Source: Photobacterium sp. TLY01
GTDB taxonomy: Bacteria > Pseudomonadota > Gammaproteobacteria > Enterobacterales > Vibrionaceae
DNA length: 64,000 nucleotides
Reading direction: 5' to 3'
NCBI RefSeq assembly: GCF_021432065.1
Contig: NZ_CP090365.1
Span: 1,116,001-1,180,000 of the forward strand
The notes beneath the pieces were generated by a model, which was not told the DNA's origin, made no database searches, and was given only the letters and a program-made list of their open reading frames with translations. The translations under genes and the position numbers were made by a program. Positions 37,526 through 48,473 of the stretch are shown here, piece by piece (position 1 is the stretch's first letter; every line of letters begins with the position of its first letter).

Positions 37526-39709
37526 TTACTCCTGCTTCTCAGCCGCCTGGCGGCGTACATCCGTCAGTCGTTTCGTCAGATCCATGATGTCCTGACGGTT
37601 AAACAGATCTTCAAGATTCACCGCCAGCTTACGTCGCCAGTTCGGATATTCATCCACTGTGCCCGGAATATTGACCGGCTTATCCATTTCCAGCCAGTCT
37701 TCCAGCTGCAGGCTCAGCAATGCACTGGAACCGGCCGCAAGATGTAACTGCAGCGCTTCGGCAAGGGTGCGATCCATCGGGACATACTGCGCGTCACGGC
37801 CGACATTTTGCGGCAGGAAGCCATGCCAGTTGACGCTGTCCAGAATGCGCTGTTTGCTTTCGGCACGGCTGTCGAACAATCCCTGCAGTTGCTGTTCATC
37901 CGGGTACAACCCCAGCTCACGGCCCAACTTGAGATCGTCGCAATGCCAGAAGCCTCTGAGTGTCGGCATATCGTGGGTACACAGGGCCGACATCGACTGC
38001 GCGGTATAGTGAGACGGAGAATAATAGCCGCCGTCTTCCGCAGTTTCGAAGAAAAAGACCTTGTAAGAGTGGATCCCGGCGCTCGCCAGTTTATCGACGA
38101 TTTCATCCGGCACTGTGCCCAGATCTTCACCAATCACAGTACATTGGTGACGATGACTTTCCAGCGCAAGAATCGCCATCAGATCATCGACCGGATAGTA
38201 CATATACGCGCCTTGCTTGGCCGATTCACCTTTTGGAATCCACCACAAGCGAAGCAGACCCAGCACATGATCGATCCGTAACGCACCGCAGTGGCGCATA
38301 TTGGCACGCAGCAGTTCAATGAACGGCTGATAGGCCGTTTTACGCAAGGCCTGCGGGTTAAACGGTGGCAATCCCCAGTTCTGCCCCAGCGGGCCGAGAA
38401 TATCCGGTGGCGCACCGACACTGACCCCCTGACACAGCGCATCTTGATCAGCCCAGGTTTCTGCGCCGGAATCACAAACGCCGACAGCCAGATCCCGGTA
38501 AAGCCCCATCACCATGCCTTTTTCTTCGGCAAGCTGCTGCGCTTCTGCCAGCTGGGTATCGGCCAGCCATTGCAGATACATATACAGCTGAACCTGCTCA
38601 GGATGTGCGGCAATGAAGTGTTTCACAGCAGCATTATCAAAATGGCGATATTGCTCAGGGAAAACCGGCCAGCCCCAGATTTGATCATTGTTCGCTTTCA
38701 GCTCGGCATGGAGTGCATCAAACGCCGCCTGATGCATCAGGCTCTCCCCGCCGGTTTCGACGAAATCCAGAAACTGTCGGCCACGGGCGCTCAGCGACGC
38801 CAGATGGCGCTGCTGAAAGGTGTGAAACAGCATGGGCAACACAAGCATTTTCAGACTTGCCACTTCACTGTAATTGACCCAGTTGCTGTCACGGGCCGCC
38901 ACCAGACGCTGCTGGAATGCATCACTGCCCACTAACTGCAACGCCTCATCACACTGAGCGAATTCCGGGACCGAGCACACATCAATATAGATAATATTGA
39001 GCCAGCGGCGGGAAGACGGGCTGTACGGACTTGCCCCTTCGGGATTGGCCGGAAACAAAGAATGGATCGGGTTCAGGCCAACAAAATCGCCGCCACGGGA
39101 TGCAATATCAGACACCAGATGCTTGAGATCGCCAAAATCGCCGATCCCCCAGTTATGACCGGTCCGCACTGAGTAAAGCTGGACGCTGGCACCCCAGAGT
39201 TTTTTGCCCTTCTCCAGCGCTGGCTGCTTATAACAAGCCGTTGGGGTGACAATCAGTGTCATCTCATACGGTGACTGACGGCGTTTACGAAAAATCTCAA
39301 GCTTGTGGTAGCCCAGCGCCAGTTCAGGCAGCGCGAACGTCATCCCGTTGCCCTGCTCACGGTCATCAGCCACCAGCTGCGACTGCAGCCAGCCTTCCAT
39401 GACGTCGCCCTGCTCGGTTTCGAGCCGCCAGCTGAAGTCGCTGATCCGGGCACTGCGGCCCAGGGTCAGCTCAATATGAACAGGCTCTCCACGGCGGATC
39501 ACTTTCACCGGTGCCAGCACTTCTCTTGGCTGCAATCTGGCCGCTGAGGATTCGAGCGCCTGATCACTACTGGTATCGTAGCCCAGCGCAGCCAGTAACC
39601 GATCCAGTGTCTCGGTACTGACCGGTGTTTCTTCACCCCAGGCACTGATGTAGCTGTCTGCCAGCCCGGCTTGTCTGGCAATCTCTTTCACAACCTTTTC
39701 TGTTCTCAT
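37526..39709 (-). CDS. malQ: 4-alpha-glucanotransferase (amylomaltase)
   Basis: GH77 enzyme that disproportionates maltodextrins in the cytosol. About 727 residues. Motifs: IGDFGDLKHLV and GLNPIHSLFPANPEGASPYS, RIDHVLGLLRLWWIP (nucleophile Asp near 435), VIGEDLGTVPDEI (acid Glu near 485) and LCTHDMPTLRGFW. The frame opens at a GTG (39727), but the ATG at 39709 has CGGAGAAGAA upstream. Second gene of the malP-malQ-glgB operon. Confidence 0.96.
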   Translation of the reverse strand: MRTEKVVKEIARQAGLADSYISAWGEETPVSTETLDRLLAALGYDTSSDQALESSAARLQPREVLAPVKVIRRGEPVHIELTLGRSARISDFSWRLETEQGDVMEGWLQSQLVADDREQGNGMTFALPELALGYHKLEIFRKRRQSPYEMTLIVTPTACYKQPALEKGKKLWGASVQLYSVRTGHNWGIGDFGDLKHLVSDIASRGGDFVGLNPIHSLFPANPEGASPYSPSSRRWLNIIYIDVCSVPEFAQCDEALQLVGSDAFQQRLVAARDSNWVNYSEVASLKMLVLPMLFHTFQQRHLASLSARGRQFLDFVETGGESLMHQAAFDALHAELKANNDQIWGWPVFPEQYRHFDNAAVKHFIAAHPEQVQLYMYLQWLADTQLAEAQQLAEEKGMVMGLYRDLAVGVCDSGAETWADQDALCQGVSVGAPPDILGPLGQNWGLPPFNPQALRKTAYQPFIELLRANMRHCGALRIDHVLGLLRLWWIPKGESAKQGAYMYYPVDDLMAILALESHRHQCTVIGEDLGTVPDEIVDKLASAGIHSYKVFFFETAEDGGYYSPSHYTAQSMSALCTHDMPTLRGFWHCDDLKLGRELGLYPDEQQLQGLFDSRAESKQRILDSVNWHGFLPQNVGRDAQYVPMDRTLAEALQLHLAAGSSALLSLQLEDWLEMDKPVNIPGTVDEYPNWRRKLAVNLEDLFNRQDIMDLTKRLTDVRRQAAEKQE

Positions 39710-39812
39710 TCTTCTTCTCCGTGACACGCTTCAGACTGACTGTCTCTCCCACAAGTACAGTCTTTGTCACTCCTTACAATAAAGCCGGGACTAGCCAGCC
39801 CCGGCAAAAATA

Positions 39813-42275
39813 TCAGCGTTTCACCGCTTTTAATTGCCAAATATTCTCTACATAGTCGCGAATACTGCGGTCTGAACTGAACTTGCCGACCAGCGCGGTA
39901 TTGAGTATGGCTTTTCGCGCCCAACCGGCTTTATCCCGGTAAGCATGGTCAATGCGTTCCTGAGCCGCCACATAATCCGCAAAATCAGCCAGCACCAGAT
40001 ACGGATCGCCCCCTTCGAGCAGGTTGTGGCGAATGCCCGCCAGTGCGTCCGGCTCACCCGGTGTAAAGGTCTCACCCAGCAACAGATCCAGTGAGGCTTT
40101 CAGCAAGCTGTCAGACTCATAGTAACGGGTTGGCTGATAGCCTTTCTGTACTAGTTCCATCACCTCGTCCACCAGCAAGCCGAAGATAAAGATGTTGTCA
40201 TCACCGACTTCTTCCCGGATCTCAACATTAGCACCATCCATGGTGCCGATAGTCAGCGCACCATTCAGGGCCAGTTTCATATTTCCGGTACCGGAGGCTT
40301 CCTTACCGGCTGTCGAAATTTGTTCAGACACATCCGCCGCCGGGATAATGATCTCCGCCAGGCTGACACGATAGTCAGGGATAAAGACCACTTTCAGCTT
40401 GCCACCCAGACGAGGATCATTGTTCACTTTGTCTGCCACTTTATTGATGGCAAAAATGATGTCTTTGGCCAGCGCATAACCCGGCGCGGCTTTGGCTGCG
40501 AAAATGAACACACGCGGCTGCATATCAAATTTCGGATCATTGAGCAGACGGTGATAGAGCGACAAAATATGCACCAGGTTCAGGTGCTGACGTTTATACT
40601 CATGAAGGCGCTTGATCTGCACATCAAAGATGGCGTCGGTGTTCAGTTCAATGCCCATGTTGTCGGCCACCCAGTCAGCCAGACGTTGTTTGTTGGCCTT
40701 TTTCACGGCCATGAAAGCTTGCTGGAACTCGGCGTCATCGGCAAAGTCAGCCAGTGACGACAGTTGTTCCAGATGAGCCGGCCAGTCTGTACCAATTTTT
40801 TCATCAATGAGTGAGCTCAACGCTGGGTTACAGAACTTCAGCCAGCGTCGTGGGGTGACACCGTTCGTGACGTTCTGAAGTTTACCCGGATACAGTGCGT
40901 CAAACTCAGGGAACAGATCGCGCTTGACCAGCTCCGAGTGCAGTGCTGCCACACCATTCACCGCATAGCCGCCAATCACGCACAGGTTTGCCATGCGCAC
41001 CATGCGCTCGCTGCCTTCCTGAATCACAGACAGTTTGCGTTTCACCTCATCATTGCCCGGCCATTTTGCTTCGACCTGAGCCATAAACCTGTGGTTGATC
41101 TCAAAGATGATCTCTAAGTGACGCGGTAACAGATTTGCGATCAGAGATTCGCTCCAGGTCTCCAGCGCTTCCGGAAGCAAGGTGTGGTTGGTGTAGGCAA
41201 AGACTGAGTTACAGACAGACCAGGCATCATCCCAGCTCATGAAGTGCTCATCGAGCAGAATGCGCATCAGTTCAGGAATCGCGATCGTCGGGTGAGTGTC
41301 GTTCAGCTGAATGGTTTCCAGTTTGGCCAGATCTTCAATCGCATGACCTGCCGCCAGATGGCGACGCAGAATATCAGCCACTGAACACGCGCAGTGGAAG
41401 TACTGCTGCATCAGACGCAAGGTTTTCCCCTGCTCATGATTGTCATTCGGGTACAGTACTTTGGTGACATTACCGGCCTGAATCGCCGCCTGCTGCGCCC
41501 CGATGTAATCACCGTCGTTAAACAGCGCCAGATCAAACGGTGCCGGCGCACGACATTCCCATAAACGCAGAGGATACACACTGTTATTCTGATAACCGAT
41601 AATCGGCAGATCCCAGGCGATCCCGTCGACTTGCATGCCAGGCACCCAGCGGCGACGTTCAGCGCCAGTCTCGTCGCTGTACACTTCCACATGACCATAT
41701 AAGCCGACCTTCTGGTTCAACTCAGGGCGTAGCACTTCCCAGGGATAGCCTTCCTGGCCACGCCACGCGTCCGGAGCTTCCATCTGGCGGCCATGATCAA
41801 AAGATTGTTTGAACAGACCGTACTCATAGTGCAGGCCATAACCTACAGCCGGAAACTCCTGTGCGGCCAGTGAGTCCATAAAACATGCCGCCAACCGGCC
41901 CAGTCCGCCATTACCAAGCGCAGGATCGCGCTCTTCTTCCAGTAAATCGGTCAGGTTCTGACCCAGGGCTGCCATAGCGCCGGACACCTGCTCGTACAAA
42001 CCCAGGCTGATCAGATTGTTCCCGGTCAGGCGGCCAATCAAAAATTCCAGTGAGAGATAATTTACGCTGCGGCAAGCTTGGGCAGACAATTGCTGCTCGG
42101 TCTCAATGAGATTGCCTGTGCTGATCTCGGCCAGTGCACGGCTCATGGCCAGATACCAGTGGCGCGATGTCGCTGTCGCTGGTGTCTGGGCATAAGTCAC
42201 CAGAAGATGTTGCTCAACCGAAGCCTGAAAAGCCGCCTGATCAAAGGTAGGCATTTTGGTTTGCGTTTGCATCAT
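39813..42275 (-). CDS. malP: Maltodextrin phosphorylase
   Basis: PLP-dependent glycogen/maltodextrin phosphorylase releasing glucose-1-phosphate. About 820 residues. RDPALGNGGLGRLAACFMDS near 110 and the PLP-lysine motif EASGTGNMKLALNGALT near 665 (Lys in GNMKLAL). The frame is open to 42428, but those codons read through the regulatory region; the ATG at 42275 (MMQTQTKMPTF) gives the expected length. First gene of the leftward operon, under MalT boxes. Confidence 0.95.
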   Translation of the reverse strand: MMQTQTKMPTFDQAAFQASVEQHLLVTYAQTPATATSRHWYLAMSRALAEISTGNLIETEQQLSAQACRSVNYLSLEFLIGRLTGNNLISLGLYEQVSGAMAALGQNLTDLLEEERDPALGNGGLGRLAACFMDSLAAQEFPAVGYGLHYEYGLFKQSFDHGRQMEAPDAWRGQEGYPWEVLRPELNQKVGLYGHVEVYSDETGAERRRWVPGMQVDGIAWDLPIIGYQNNSVYPLRLWECRAPAPFDLALFNDGDYIGAQQAAIQAGNVTKVLYPNDNHEQGKTLRLMQQYFHCACSVADILRRHLAAGHAIEDLAKLETIQLNDTHPTIAIPELMRILLDEHFMSWDDAWSVCNSVFAYTNHTLLPEALETWSESLIANLLPRHLEIIFEINHRFMAQVEAKWPGNDEVKRKLSVIQEGSERMVRMANLCVIGGYAVNGVAALHSELVKRDLFPEFDALYPGKLQNVTNGVTPRRWLKFCNPALSSLIDEKIGTDWPAHLEQLSSLADFADDAEFQQAFMAVKKANKQRLADWVADNMGIELNTDAIFDVQIKRLHEYKRQHLNLVHILSLYHRLLNDPKFDMQPRVFIFAAKAAPGYALAKDIIFAINKVADKVNNDPRLGGKLKVVFIPDYRVSLAEIIIPAADVSEQISTAGKEASGTGNMKLALNGALTIGTMDGANVEIREEVGDDNIFIFGLLVDEVMELVQKGYQPTRYYESDSLLKASLDLLLGETFTPGEPDALAGIRHNLLEGGDPYLVLADFADYVAAQERIDHAYRDKAGWARKAILNTALVGKFSSDRSIRDYVENIWQLKAVKR

Positions 42276-42354
42276 TTGTTTCTCGCTGTCGGGTTGTAAT
42301 TGTAGAAAATGAAAAACTGTTGAGGCTAATGCTGCCTGCGCGGTTCCGGAAAAA

Positions 42355-42387
42355 CATCCTCCCATGCCGGAGAGGCGGAGGGATGAG
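42355..42387. promoter_or_regulatory. MalT boxes in malP promoter region
   Basis: Two MalT-box-like words in opposite orientation, GGGAGGATG (minus strand, 42355-42363) and GGAGGGATGAG (plus strand, 42377-42387), about 80-110 bp upstream of malP. The consensus is GGGGAT/GGAGG; in E. coli MalT binds arrays of such boxes with either orientation. Confidence 0.6.
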
Positions 42388-42460
42388 CACGAGGGCGTAG
42401 TGACAAGCTCACCAGAATTGTGTGACAACCCGCTGACTTTTCGGGTGATACGCCTCTGCG

Positions 42461-42480
42461 GTTCTGATATTCATCACAAA
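42461..42480. promoter_or_regulatory. CRP-like site in malP-malT intergenic region
   Basis: TCTGATATTCATCACA (42463-42478) matches the CRP pattern TGTGA-N6-TCACA at nine of ten positions. A CRP site between divergent malP and malT fits catabolite control of maltose genes. Confidence 0.55.
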
Positions 42481-42561
42481 TATCGCGGACCATGCGCTTG
42501 TGCAAAGAAGCGATAAAATTCGCAGCACCTGTTACAAAAGTGTGACAAGCCCCTTATTTTT

Positions 42562-42573
42562 GGGGATGAGAGG
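42562..42573 (+). promoter_or_regulatory. Additional MalT-box-like sequence near malT
   Basis: GGGGATGAGAGG, close to the MalT consensus, about 90 bp before the malT start. It may serve the malP array or autoregulation of malT. Confidence 0.5.
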
Positions 42574-42660
42574 TAAAACAACTGATGATTTAGTGAGTAA
42601 CTCAGGTGATGATAAATGCGCCTGCACACTCATTCATGACAATAAAGATTAATCAGAATT

Positions 42661-45378
42661 ATGTGGATACCTTCAAAGCTTACCCGTCCCGGACGGTTAC
42701 ACAATGCGATCATGCGTCCCAGATTGCTGGACCTGCTGCATCAGGCGCCCTCATACCGTCTGGTGCTTTTCCGATCTCCGGCGGGTTACGGCAAAACCAC
42801 CATGGCTTCTCAATGGCTGAATGAGCATCCGCATACAGGCTGGATTAACCTTGATGACAGCGATAATGACACTTTTCGTTTTGCCAATTACCTGCTCCAG
42901 GCTCTCAATAAGGCGACAAAGGATGCCTGTCTCAAGACGCGGGCGATGGCAGAACGCCGCCAATTCGCCTGTCTGAGTACCCTGTTCAGCGAGCTCTTTG
43001 CTGAGCTTCAGGATTATCCGCATCAGACCTATCTGGTCCTGGATGATTATCATGTCATCACCAACGAAGACATCCATGACGGTATGCGTTTCTTCCTGAA
43101 AAACATGCCGGATGAACTCACCCTGGTGGTCACCAGCCGCAGTCTGCCGCCCTTGGGCACAGCCAACCTGAGAGTCAGAGATCTGTTGATCGAAGTCGAC
43201 CATGAATGGTTAGCCTTTGATGAAGAAGAGACCGCGCGCTTTTTCAGTAAACGTGTTGCCAATGAGATCGAAACCAGTGCACTCAGCAGCCTTCGTGCCC
43301 AGGTTGAAGGCTGGCCTTCGGCCTTGCAGCTCATTGCGTTGCATGCACAGCAAAAACCGAACCACCTGGCTGAATCGGCGTTATCTCTGGCCAACTTTAA
43401 CCGCAGCCACCTTTGGGACTATCTGGCCGAAGAGGTCTTCGACCTGCTTGATGAAGACACCAAAGCCTTCCTGCTGCAATGCTCTGTTCTGGATATGTTT
43501 AACGCTGAACTGGTGATTGATTTGACCGGGCGCAGCGATGCACTGGTGAAGCTGGAGTATCTGAACCGCTACGGGCTTTTCATCACCCCGCTGGAAGGCG
43601 CCGATAACTGGTACCGGTTCCATCACTTATTTGCGGAGTTTCTGCGCCACAAACGCCATTCGCATATTCCTGAACAGCGCGAAGAGTTGCATAACAAAGC
43701 AGCGAAAGCCTGGCTGAATCAAAGCAGTCCGCAGCAAGCGCTTTATCACGTACGAAAAAGCAATAATCAGGCGTTAATGGTCACGATTCTGAGCGATCAC
43801 GGCTGGAGTATGTTTCACCACGGTGAGCTCAAACTGCTGGAAGAATGTATCGCCAATTTGGATCGCAACATGCTCTTTAGCAGCCCGCGCCTGATCCTGC
43901 TCCGACTCTGGCTGGTGCAAAGTCAGCACAGGTATAACGAAGTGGGTGATCTGATTGCAGAGTCTGAAGCTGAAATGCAAAGCAATCACATCAGTTTCAA
44001 CGACGCGCTGCAGGGCGAACTGAATGCGTTACGGGCGCAGGTGGCAATTAATCAAAGCAAACCGGAAGAAGCCTTACTGCTCTCTGAACAGGCACTGGGA
44101 CAATTACCGGCCAACACCTATCGCAGCCGCATTGTTGCCACTTCAGTGGTGGGCGAAGTCCATCACTGCCTCGGCAATCTCAGTCGTGCACTGCCGATGA
44201 TGCAGCAGACAGAAAAAATGGCTCGTCAGTATCATGTTTATCATCAGGCGCTTTGGGCCTTGCTGCAGCAAAGTGAAATCCTGCTGGCTCAGGGCGCCGT
44301 ACAGCCTGCTTATGAGCTGTTAGAGCAAGGATTTAAACTCGTCCGGGAGCAGCAATTACAGCAAGTCCCGCTGCATGAGTTTCTGCTGCGCCTGAAGGCG
44401 CAGATCCTCTGGTGCTGGAACCGGCTTGATGAAGCGGAAGAAGCGGCATTAAAAAGCCTGGATGTTCTGGCCCCTTACGATGATACAAAGTCTCTTCAGG
44501 CCTACTCTATGCTGGCCCGGATTGCTATCACACGCGGGGAACAGGACAAAGCCGCGCGCTATCTGCAACGCTGTAACGAGCTGATGGAAACCGCCGATTA
44601 TCATATCGACTGGCGTGCGAATGCCGATGTCGCCAATTTACTCTACTGGCAGCGAACCAAAGAGCTGGGGAGTGTCCGTCGCTGGTTATCACAAGCCGAG
44701 CAGCCCGAGGGCGCCTGCAACCATTTCCAGCAGCAGCAATGGCGTAATCTGGCCATGGCGCACCTGATGCTGGATCAGACTGACCAGGCACAGGATATTC
44801 TCAGCATGCTACTGGACAGTTGCGACAAGCATCAGCTGGTCACCGACAGAAACCGCAACCTGATCCTTCAGGCCGTCATCAGCAAAAAGGCAGGTGATCG
44901 ACAAGCCGCGTTAACCCATCTTGCCGAAGCACTGCGGCTGACCAACAGCACAGGGATGGTCGGTAACTTCCTGATTGCTGCGGAAGAGATTCAAGACTTA
45001 CTGCAAGCCTTGATCGATGAGAAATTATTGAACGAATTGTCGCAGCACCGGGCGCGTCAGCTCTTGCGTGAAATGAGCAGTAAAGAGCGCCATCGACTGG
45101 TTCATTTTGATGAAGCCTTTGTCGAAAAGTTGCTCAATTTACCGGATTTACCTGAACTGATCCGAACCAGTCCGCTGACACAAAGGGAATGGCAGGTACT
45201 GGGATTAATTTATACCGGCTACAGCAACGAACAGATCGCGTCTGAACTGGATGTCGCTGCCACCACGATAAAAACCCACATCCGAAATTTGTATCAAAAG
45301 CTCAACATCGCGAACCGGAACGAAGCGATTGAAACCGCTCAGGAACTGCTTAGCCTGATGGGTTACCAGGCCTCTTGA
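42661..45378 (+). CDS. malT: Maltose regulon activator MalT
   Basis: 905-residue STAND-class ATP-dependent activator bound by maltotriose. N-terminus [19 protein letters not shown] matches E. coli MalT; Walker [15 protein letters not shown] near 40; LVLDDYHVI (Walker B) near 125; central helical repeats (about 420-760) and a C-terminal Lux[24 protein letters not shown] and [15 protein letters not shown]. Divergent from malP-malQ-glgB, which it should activate. Confidence 0.96.
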   Translation: MWIPSKLTRPGRLHNAIMRPRLLDLLHQAPSYRLVLFRSPAGYGKTTMASQWLNEHPHTGWINLDDSDNDTFRFANYLLQALNKATKDACLKTRAMAERRQFACLSTLFSELFAELQDYPHQTYLVLDDYHVITNEDIHDGMRFFLKNMPDELTLVVTSRSLPPLGTANLRVRDLLIEVDHEWLAFDEEETARFFSKRVANEIETSALSSLRAQVEGWPSALQLIALHAQQKPNHLAESALSLANFNRSHLWDYLAEEVFDLLDEDTKAFLLQCSVLDMFNAELVIDLTGRSDALVKLEYLNRYGLFITPLEGADNWYRFHHLFAEFLRHKRHSHIPEQREELHNKAAKAWLNQSSPQQALYHVRKSNNQALMVTILSDHGWSMFHHGELKLLEECIANLDRNMLFSSPRLILLRLWLVQSQHRYNEVGDLIAESEAEMQSNHISFNDALQGELNALRAQVAINQSKPEEALLLSEQALGQLPANTYRSRIVATSVVGEVHHCLGNLSRALPMMQQTEKMARQYHVYHQALWALLQQSEILLAQGAVQPAYELLEQGFKLVREQQLQQVPLHEFLLRLKAQILWCWNRLDEAEEAALKSLDVLAPYDDTKSLQAYSMLARIAITRGEQDKAARYLQRCNELMETADYHIDWRANADVANLLYWQRTKELGSVRRWLSQAEQPEGACNHFQQQQWRNLAMAHLMLDQTDQAQDILSMLLDSCDKHQLVTDRNRNLILQAVISKKAGDRQAALTHLAEALRLTNSTGMVGNFLIAAEEIQDLLQALIDEKLLNELSQHRARQLLREMSSKERHRLVHFDEAFVEKLLNLPDLPELIRTSPLTQREWQVLGLIYTGYSNEQIASELDVAATTIKTHIRNLYQKLNIANRNEAIETAQELLSLMGYQAS

Positions 45379-45397
45379 TGATGCCCGCCTCAAACCA

Positions 45398-45416
45398 GGG
45401 GAGGATTCTCCTCCCC
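45398..45416 (+). terminator. Hairpin after malT
   Basis: GGGGAGGA-ttc-TCCTCCCC, an 8-bp perfect stem 20 bp after the malT stop. No clear T-run follows, so it is a weak terminator or an mRNA-protecting stem. Confidence 0.5.
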
Positions 45417-45448
45417 CTTCACTCATCCCTGCCCGTTGATGCTGGCAC

Positions 45449-45985
45449 TCAGCTTGCTAGCAGCTCAGCAGTGGTAACGGCCTGAATCTTGACCGGGAAA
45501 CTCTCTGCTGCCGACAGCACAAAGGTATGATGCTGGCGGATTAACGCTCCGGTTGCATACGGTTTATCATGGGTGGTATGCGCATCAGAAACCAGTGCAA
45601 TTTCATAACCCAGTACAGCCGCACGCCGTGTCGTGGTATCGACACAAAAATCTGTCGCATAGCCGCAGACGACAAGCTGTTCAGTCTCAAGACGATCCAG
45701 CGTGGCTTTCAGCACAGTGTTATGGAAAGAATCCGGCGTTGTTTTACGCACAAAAACATCCCCCTCTGAAGTGATGAGATCTCGATGGAGCTGCCAGCCA
45801 TCACTCTGATAGGCAATCTCAGTGTCAGGCTCTTCATGCTGAACAAAAATCACAGGCAAAGCTTTCTCTCTCGCCCATGTGATGAGCTGATTAATTCGTG
45901 CAACCACGGCATCTGCTTCAAATGGCTGCGGCTCCGGTTCAAAGCAGAGACGCTGTACATCAATAACCAGAAGGGCTTTTTTCAT
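45449..45985 (-). CDS. Isochorismatase-family cysteine hydrolase
   Basis: 178-residue amidohydrolase-like enzyme. Catalytic triad visible: Asp in ALLVIDVQ (residue 9), Lys in FVRKTTPDSF (near 80) and Cys in GYATDFCVDTTTRRAA (near 113). The family includes nicotinamidases and isochorismatases; the substrate is unknown. The cis-peptide-type neighbourhood before the cysteine is conserved. ATG start; single-gene unit convergent with malT. Confidence 0.9.
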   Translation of the reverse strand: MKKALLVIDVQRLCFEPEPQPFEADAVVARINQLITWAREKALPVIFVQHEEPDTEIAYQSDGWQLHRDLITSEGDVFVRKTTPDSFHNTVLKATLDRLETEQLVVCGYATDFCVDTTTRRAAVLGYEIALVSDAHTTHDKPYATGALIRQHHTFVLSAAESFPVKIQAVTTAELLAS

Positions 45986-46208
45986 TTTGTGTCCTTACAT
46001 CATGATATGGCGGAGAAAATGTCAGTTCATCCAACAGTTGCACAATATGCATTGAAACCCATGCGTTCACAATCCTGATCTCAGAATGAAGCTGCAGCGA
46101 GTTCAACTTTTTAGAACGATCTGTTCACTTCTCTGCGCTGGTGCTCCGTCGCAGTCAGCGTAAAATCGGGAGTATCAGAAGGTATTCATTCAGTGTAAAG
46201 GGGGCAGT

Positions 46209-46538
46209 ATGTTTCACGCTCACGTATATTTTGACTTACCACAATTGGATTTAGCGGAACAGGTACGCCAGCGCATTATTGCAGAAAGACAAGCCGATAT
46301 TCTGGCAATTTATCCGCTGGTGCCACGCTTGGTTGGCCCGCACGACAAGCCAATGTTTGAAATGCACTTTGCAGATAATCAGACAGGATTTATTGATTGG
46401 CTGGATCAGCACAGAGAAGGTTTGTCTGTACTGATCCACCCGGTGTCAGCCAATGAGCTGGATGATCACACAGTCCATGCACGCTGGCTTGGTCAACAGC
46501 TGCCCGTGCACACGGCCATTTTTACAGCTCGACGGTGA
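46209..46538 (+). CDS. DOPA 4,5-dioxygenase-family protein
   Basis: 109-residue protein: FHAHVYFDLPQLD at the start (metal-ligand histidines HxH), GPHDKPMFEMHF in the middle and LSVLIHPVSANELDDHT, matching the small aromatic-ring extradiol dioxygenase family PF08883. Activity in this organism is not known. It overlaps the aspartoacylase gene end by 17 bp (convergent). Confidence 0.88.
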   Translation: MFHAHVYFDLPQLDLAEQVRQRIIAERQADILAIYPLVPRLVGPHDKPMFEMHFADNQTGFIDWLDQHREGLSVLIHPVSANELDDHTVHARWLGQQLPVHTAIFTARR

Positions 46539-47406
46539 TCTTTTCCGCCAGAGACATCGCCAGATTATTGTCGTAGTACGCTGCTTCATTGATGAAATGC
46601 GGGTAAGCTTCATAATCGCCATCCCAGCAAATCTCACTGCCGTCAAACAGGGTAAAGATAGGATCGCCGCCATGCAGAGGCTTGAAATCGTTATCCTGTA
46701 CATTTTTATGCACCATGCCGATTCGCTCACCTTGCGCGTTTTCCGGCAGTTTTAAGGTTTCGGTGTAACGAAATGCTTCATAAGTGGGCGGTAATTCCGG
46801 CAACTGGCCTTTGTTATACAGATCGACATAATCCAGGATATGACCTGTCATGGTTTCCATCCAATCCAGCACATCCTGTCGAATGACCGACTGCGGCTGA
46901 GGGCCAATCTCCACAATCACACCCTGCTGGGCAATCGAACAAACGAACTTATGCTCAGCCAATGGGATTTGATCTTCAAAGACCACCACAGCTTCAGGCA
47001 TGTTCGCTTTCACGTACGCGCCCATCCGGATATTGAAATCATCCGATTGCAGCACAATTAACGTTGGCCCCATGTTGCTGGTTGTATTATGTAAATCAAT
47101 GATGAAATCGGTTTTGGCGTCGCCTTTAGGACCCAAAACAGCATTCATGACCTTCGCCCTGCTTTGCTCATAGTTCGCCAGTTCAGGGTTGGCCAGATCG
47201 TCCACCGCAAACTGGCGGTTCAGATCACTGTCAACGTAGCGTTTATTCTCTTCATGCGCTTTTGGATTAGCAAACAAAGTCTGCGTAGTGAAGCTCTCCC
47301 GGGTAATGCGCCTGGCATCTTGCTGCCATTTACGCAGCAGATAAATGCCGCTGAATTCATTGCCGTGAGTACCGCCAACAACAGCGACAGAATTAATGCT
47401 TTTCAT
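46522..47406 (-). CDS. Aspartoacylase (AspA/AstE family)
   Basis: Zinc carboxypeptidase-like hydrolase, predicted to split N-acetyl-aspartate into acetate and aspartate. Zinc motif GGTHGNEFSG near residue 12, DSDLNRQF near 60, the third ligand in IDLHNTTSNMG near 110, and the catalytic glutamate in GVIVEIGPQPQ near 170. Full length (about 294). Start taken at ATG 47406; ATG 47415 and GTG 47421 are in frame. Confidence 0.9.
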   Translation of the reverse strand: MKSINSVAVVGGTHGNEFSGIYLLRKWQQDARRITRESFTTQTLFANPKAHEENKRYVDSDLNRQFAVDDLANPELANYEQSRAKVMNAVLGPKGDAKTDFIIDLHNTTSNMGPTLIVLQSDDFNIRMGAYVKANMPEAVVVFEDQIPLAEHKFVCSIAQQGVIVEIGPQPQSVIRQDVLDWMETMTGHILDYVDLYNKGQLPELPPTYEAFRYTETLKLPENAQGERIGMVHKNVQDNDFKPLHGGDPIFTLFDGSEICWDGDYEAYPHFINEAAYYDNNLAMSLAEKITVEL

Positions 47407-47520
47407 CCTTATCATCACCACTTGAAGTATTGGAAAATTTGAAGAAAACCCAGTATGCCAGCCTTCTCAACGGCAAACAAACGAATAAACAGGCAAATTT
47501 AAGGCAAAGTTATTCACAGG

Positions 47521-47934
47521 TTAATAGTCAATCTTTCCTCGCATCGATTTCACCTGACCGCGCTGTGTTTTCTTATCCACCCGGCGTCGCTGAGAGGACT
47601 TGGTCGGTTTGGTGGGCTGGCGTTTTTTCTCTTGCTTCGCTGCAGACTGAATCAAGGCCTGCAACCTTTGCAGCGCGTCTTCTTTATTCTGCTCTTGTGT
47701 TCTGAACTGCTGCGCCTTGATAATGATCACGCCCTCTTTCGTTATCCGCTGATCAGAAAGCTGCAACAGCCTTTCCTTATAAAAATCAGGCAAACTTGAG
47801 CGCTTAATATCAAAACGCAAATGTATGGCACTGGAGACTTTATTGACATTCTGCCCGCCTGCTCCCTGAGCACGAATGGCGCTGATGTCTATTTCCCAGT
47901 CAGCGATTTGTACTGTGTTTGATATATGCAACAT
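47521..47934 (-). CDS. arfB: Alternative ribosome-rescue factor / peptidyl-tRNA hydrolase
   Basis: 137-residue class-I release-factor-like protein (YaeJ/ArfB). GGQ motif in RAQGAGGQNVNKVSSAIHL near residue 27, and a basic C-terminal tail (KRQPTKPTKSSQRRRVDKK) that enters the mRNA channel of stalled ribosomes. No codon-recognition domain, as expected. Stand-alone gene. Confidence 0.95.
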   Translation of the reverse strand: MLHISNTVQIADWEIDISAIRAQGAGGQNVNKVSSAIHLRFDIKRSSLPDFYKERLLQLSDQRITKEGVIIIKAQQFRTQEQNKEDALQRLQALIQSAAKQEKKRQPTKPTKSSQRRRVDKKTQRGQVKSMRGKIDY

Positions 47935-48137
47935 AACAATTGAATCATTTGAACTTCACTCTCTTGTATTATCCGAGCCACACGCCTGAAATACCAACGA
48001 AAAGCCAAACAAGTCCGGGTGATCAGGCCTTTAATCTGTGATCTGCTCTGCATCTCGCTTGCAGGAGGATTCATCGTATTTCTGAGGCGGCGTATCCTGT
48101 CATCCTCAACAATCATCATGTTTTACAACAGTCTGTT

Positions 48138-48470
48138 ATGAATACTTTATTAGGATATCTGGCAGAATCCGGTCAATTTTTGCGTCCATGGATCAGTGAC
48201 ATCGCCACAGCGATGATTGCATGCCTGCTCGTTGTGTTTGGCTCAGATATCAACCGGATTCTTCGGCGTTATCTTTCAGGTACGAACTTTATTCTCCGTA
48301 CCTGTGCCTTCATTTTTGTGAACGCCTTTGGCTATGGCTTCCTGATCATTGCTGCTGCACCCTGGTTAGCCACCAAGCTCAGCGGAATGAGTAATGTGTG
48401 GCTGTTTACGATAATACTGGGGACTTTCATTTTTCTGGGCAGTTGGGCGCAACGAAATAACCAGGTGTAA
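48138..48470 (+). CDS. DUF3392-family inner-membrane protein
   Basis: 110 residues with three hydrophobic segments (about 23-40, 52-72, 86-102) and the central motif GSDINRILRRYLSGTNFILR, typical of the small DUF3392 proteins of vibrios and relatives. Function unknown. Followed by a terminator. Confidence 0.85.
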   Translation: MNTLLGYLAESGQFLRPWISDIATAMIACLLVVFGSDINRILRRYLSGTNFILRTCAFIFVNAFGYGFLIIAAAPWLATKLSGMSNVWLFTIILGTFIFLGSWAQRNNQV

Positions 48471-48473
48471 AAA

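Noticed and set aside
38291-38935. 214-codon plus-strand frame inside malQ
   Set aside because: Antisense shadow of a gene with intact GH77 motifs.
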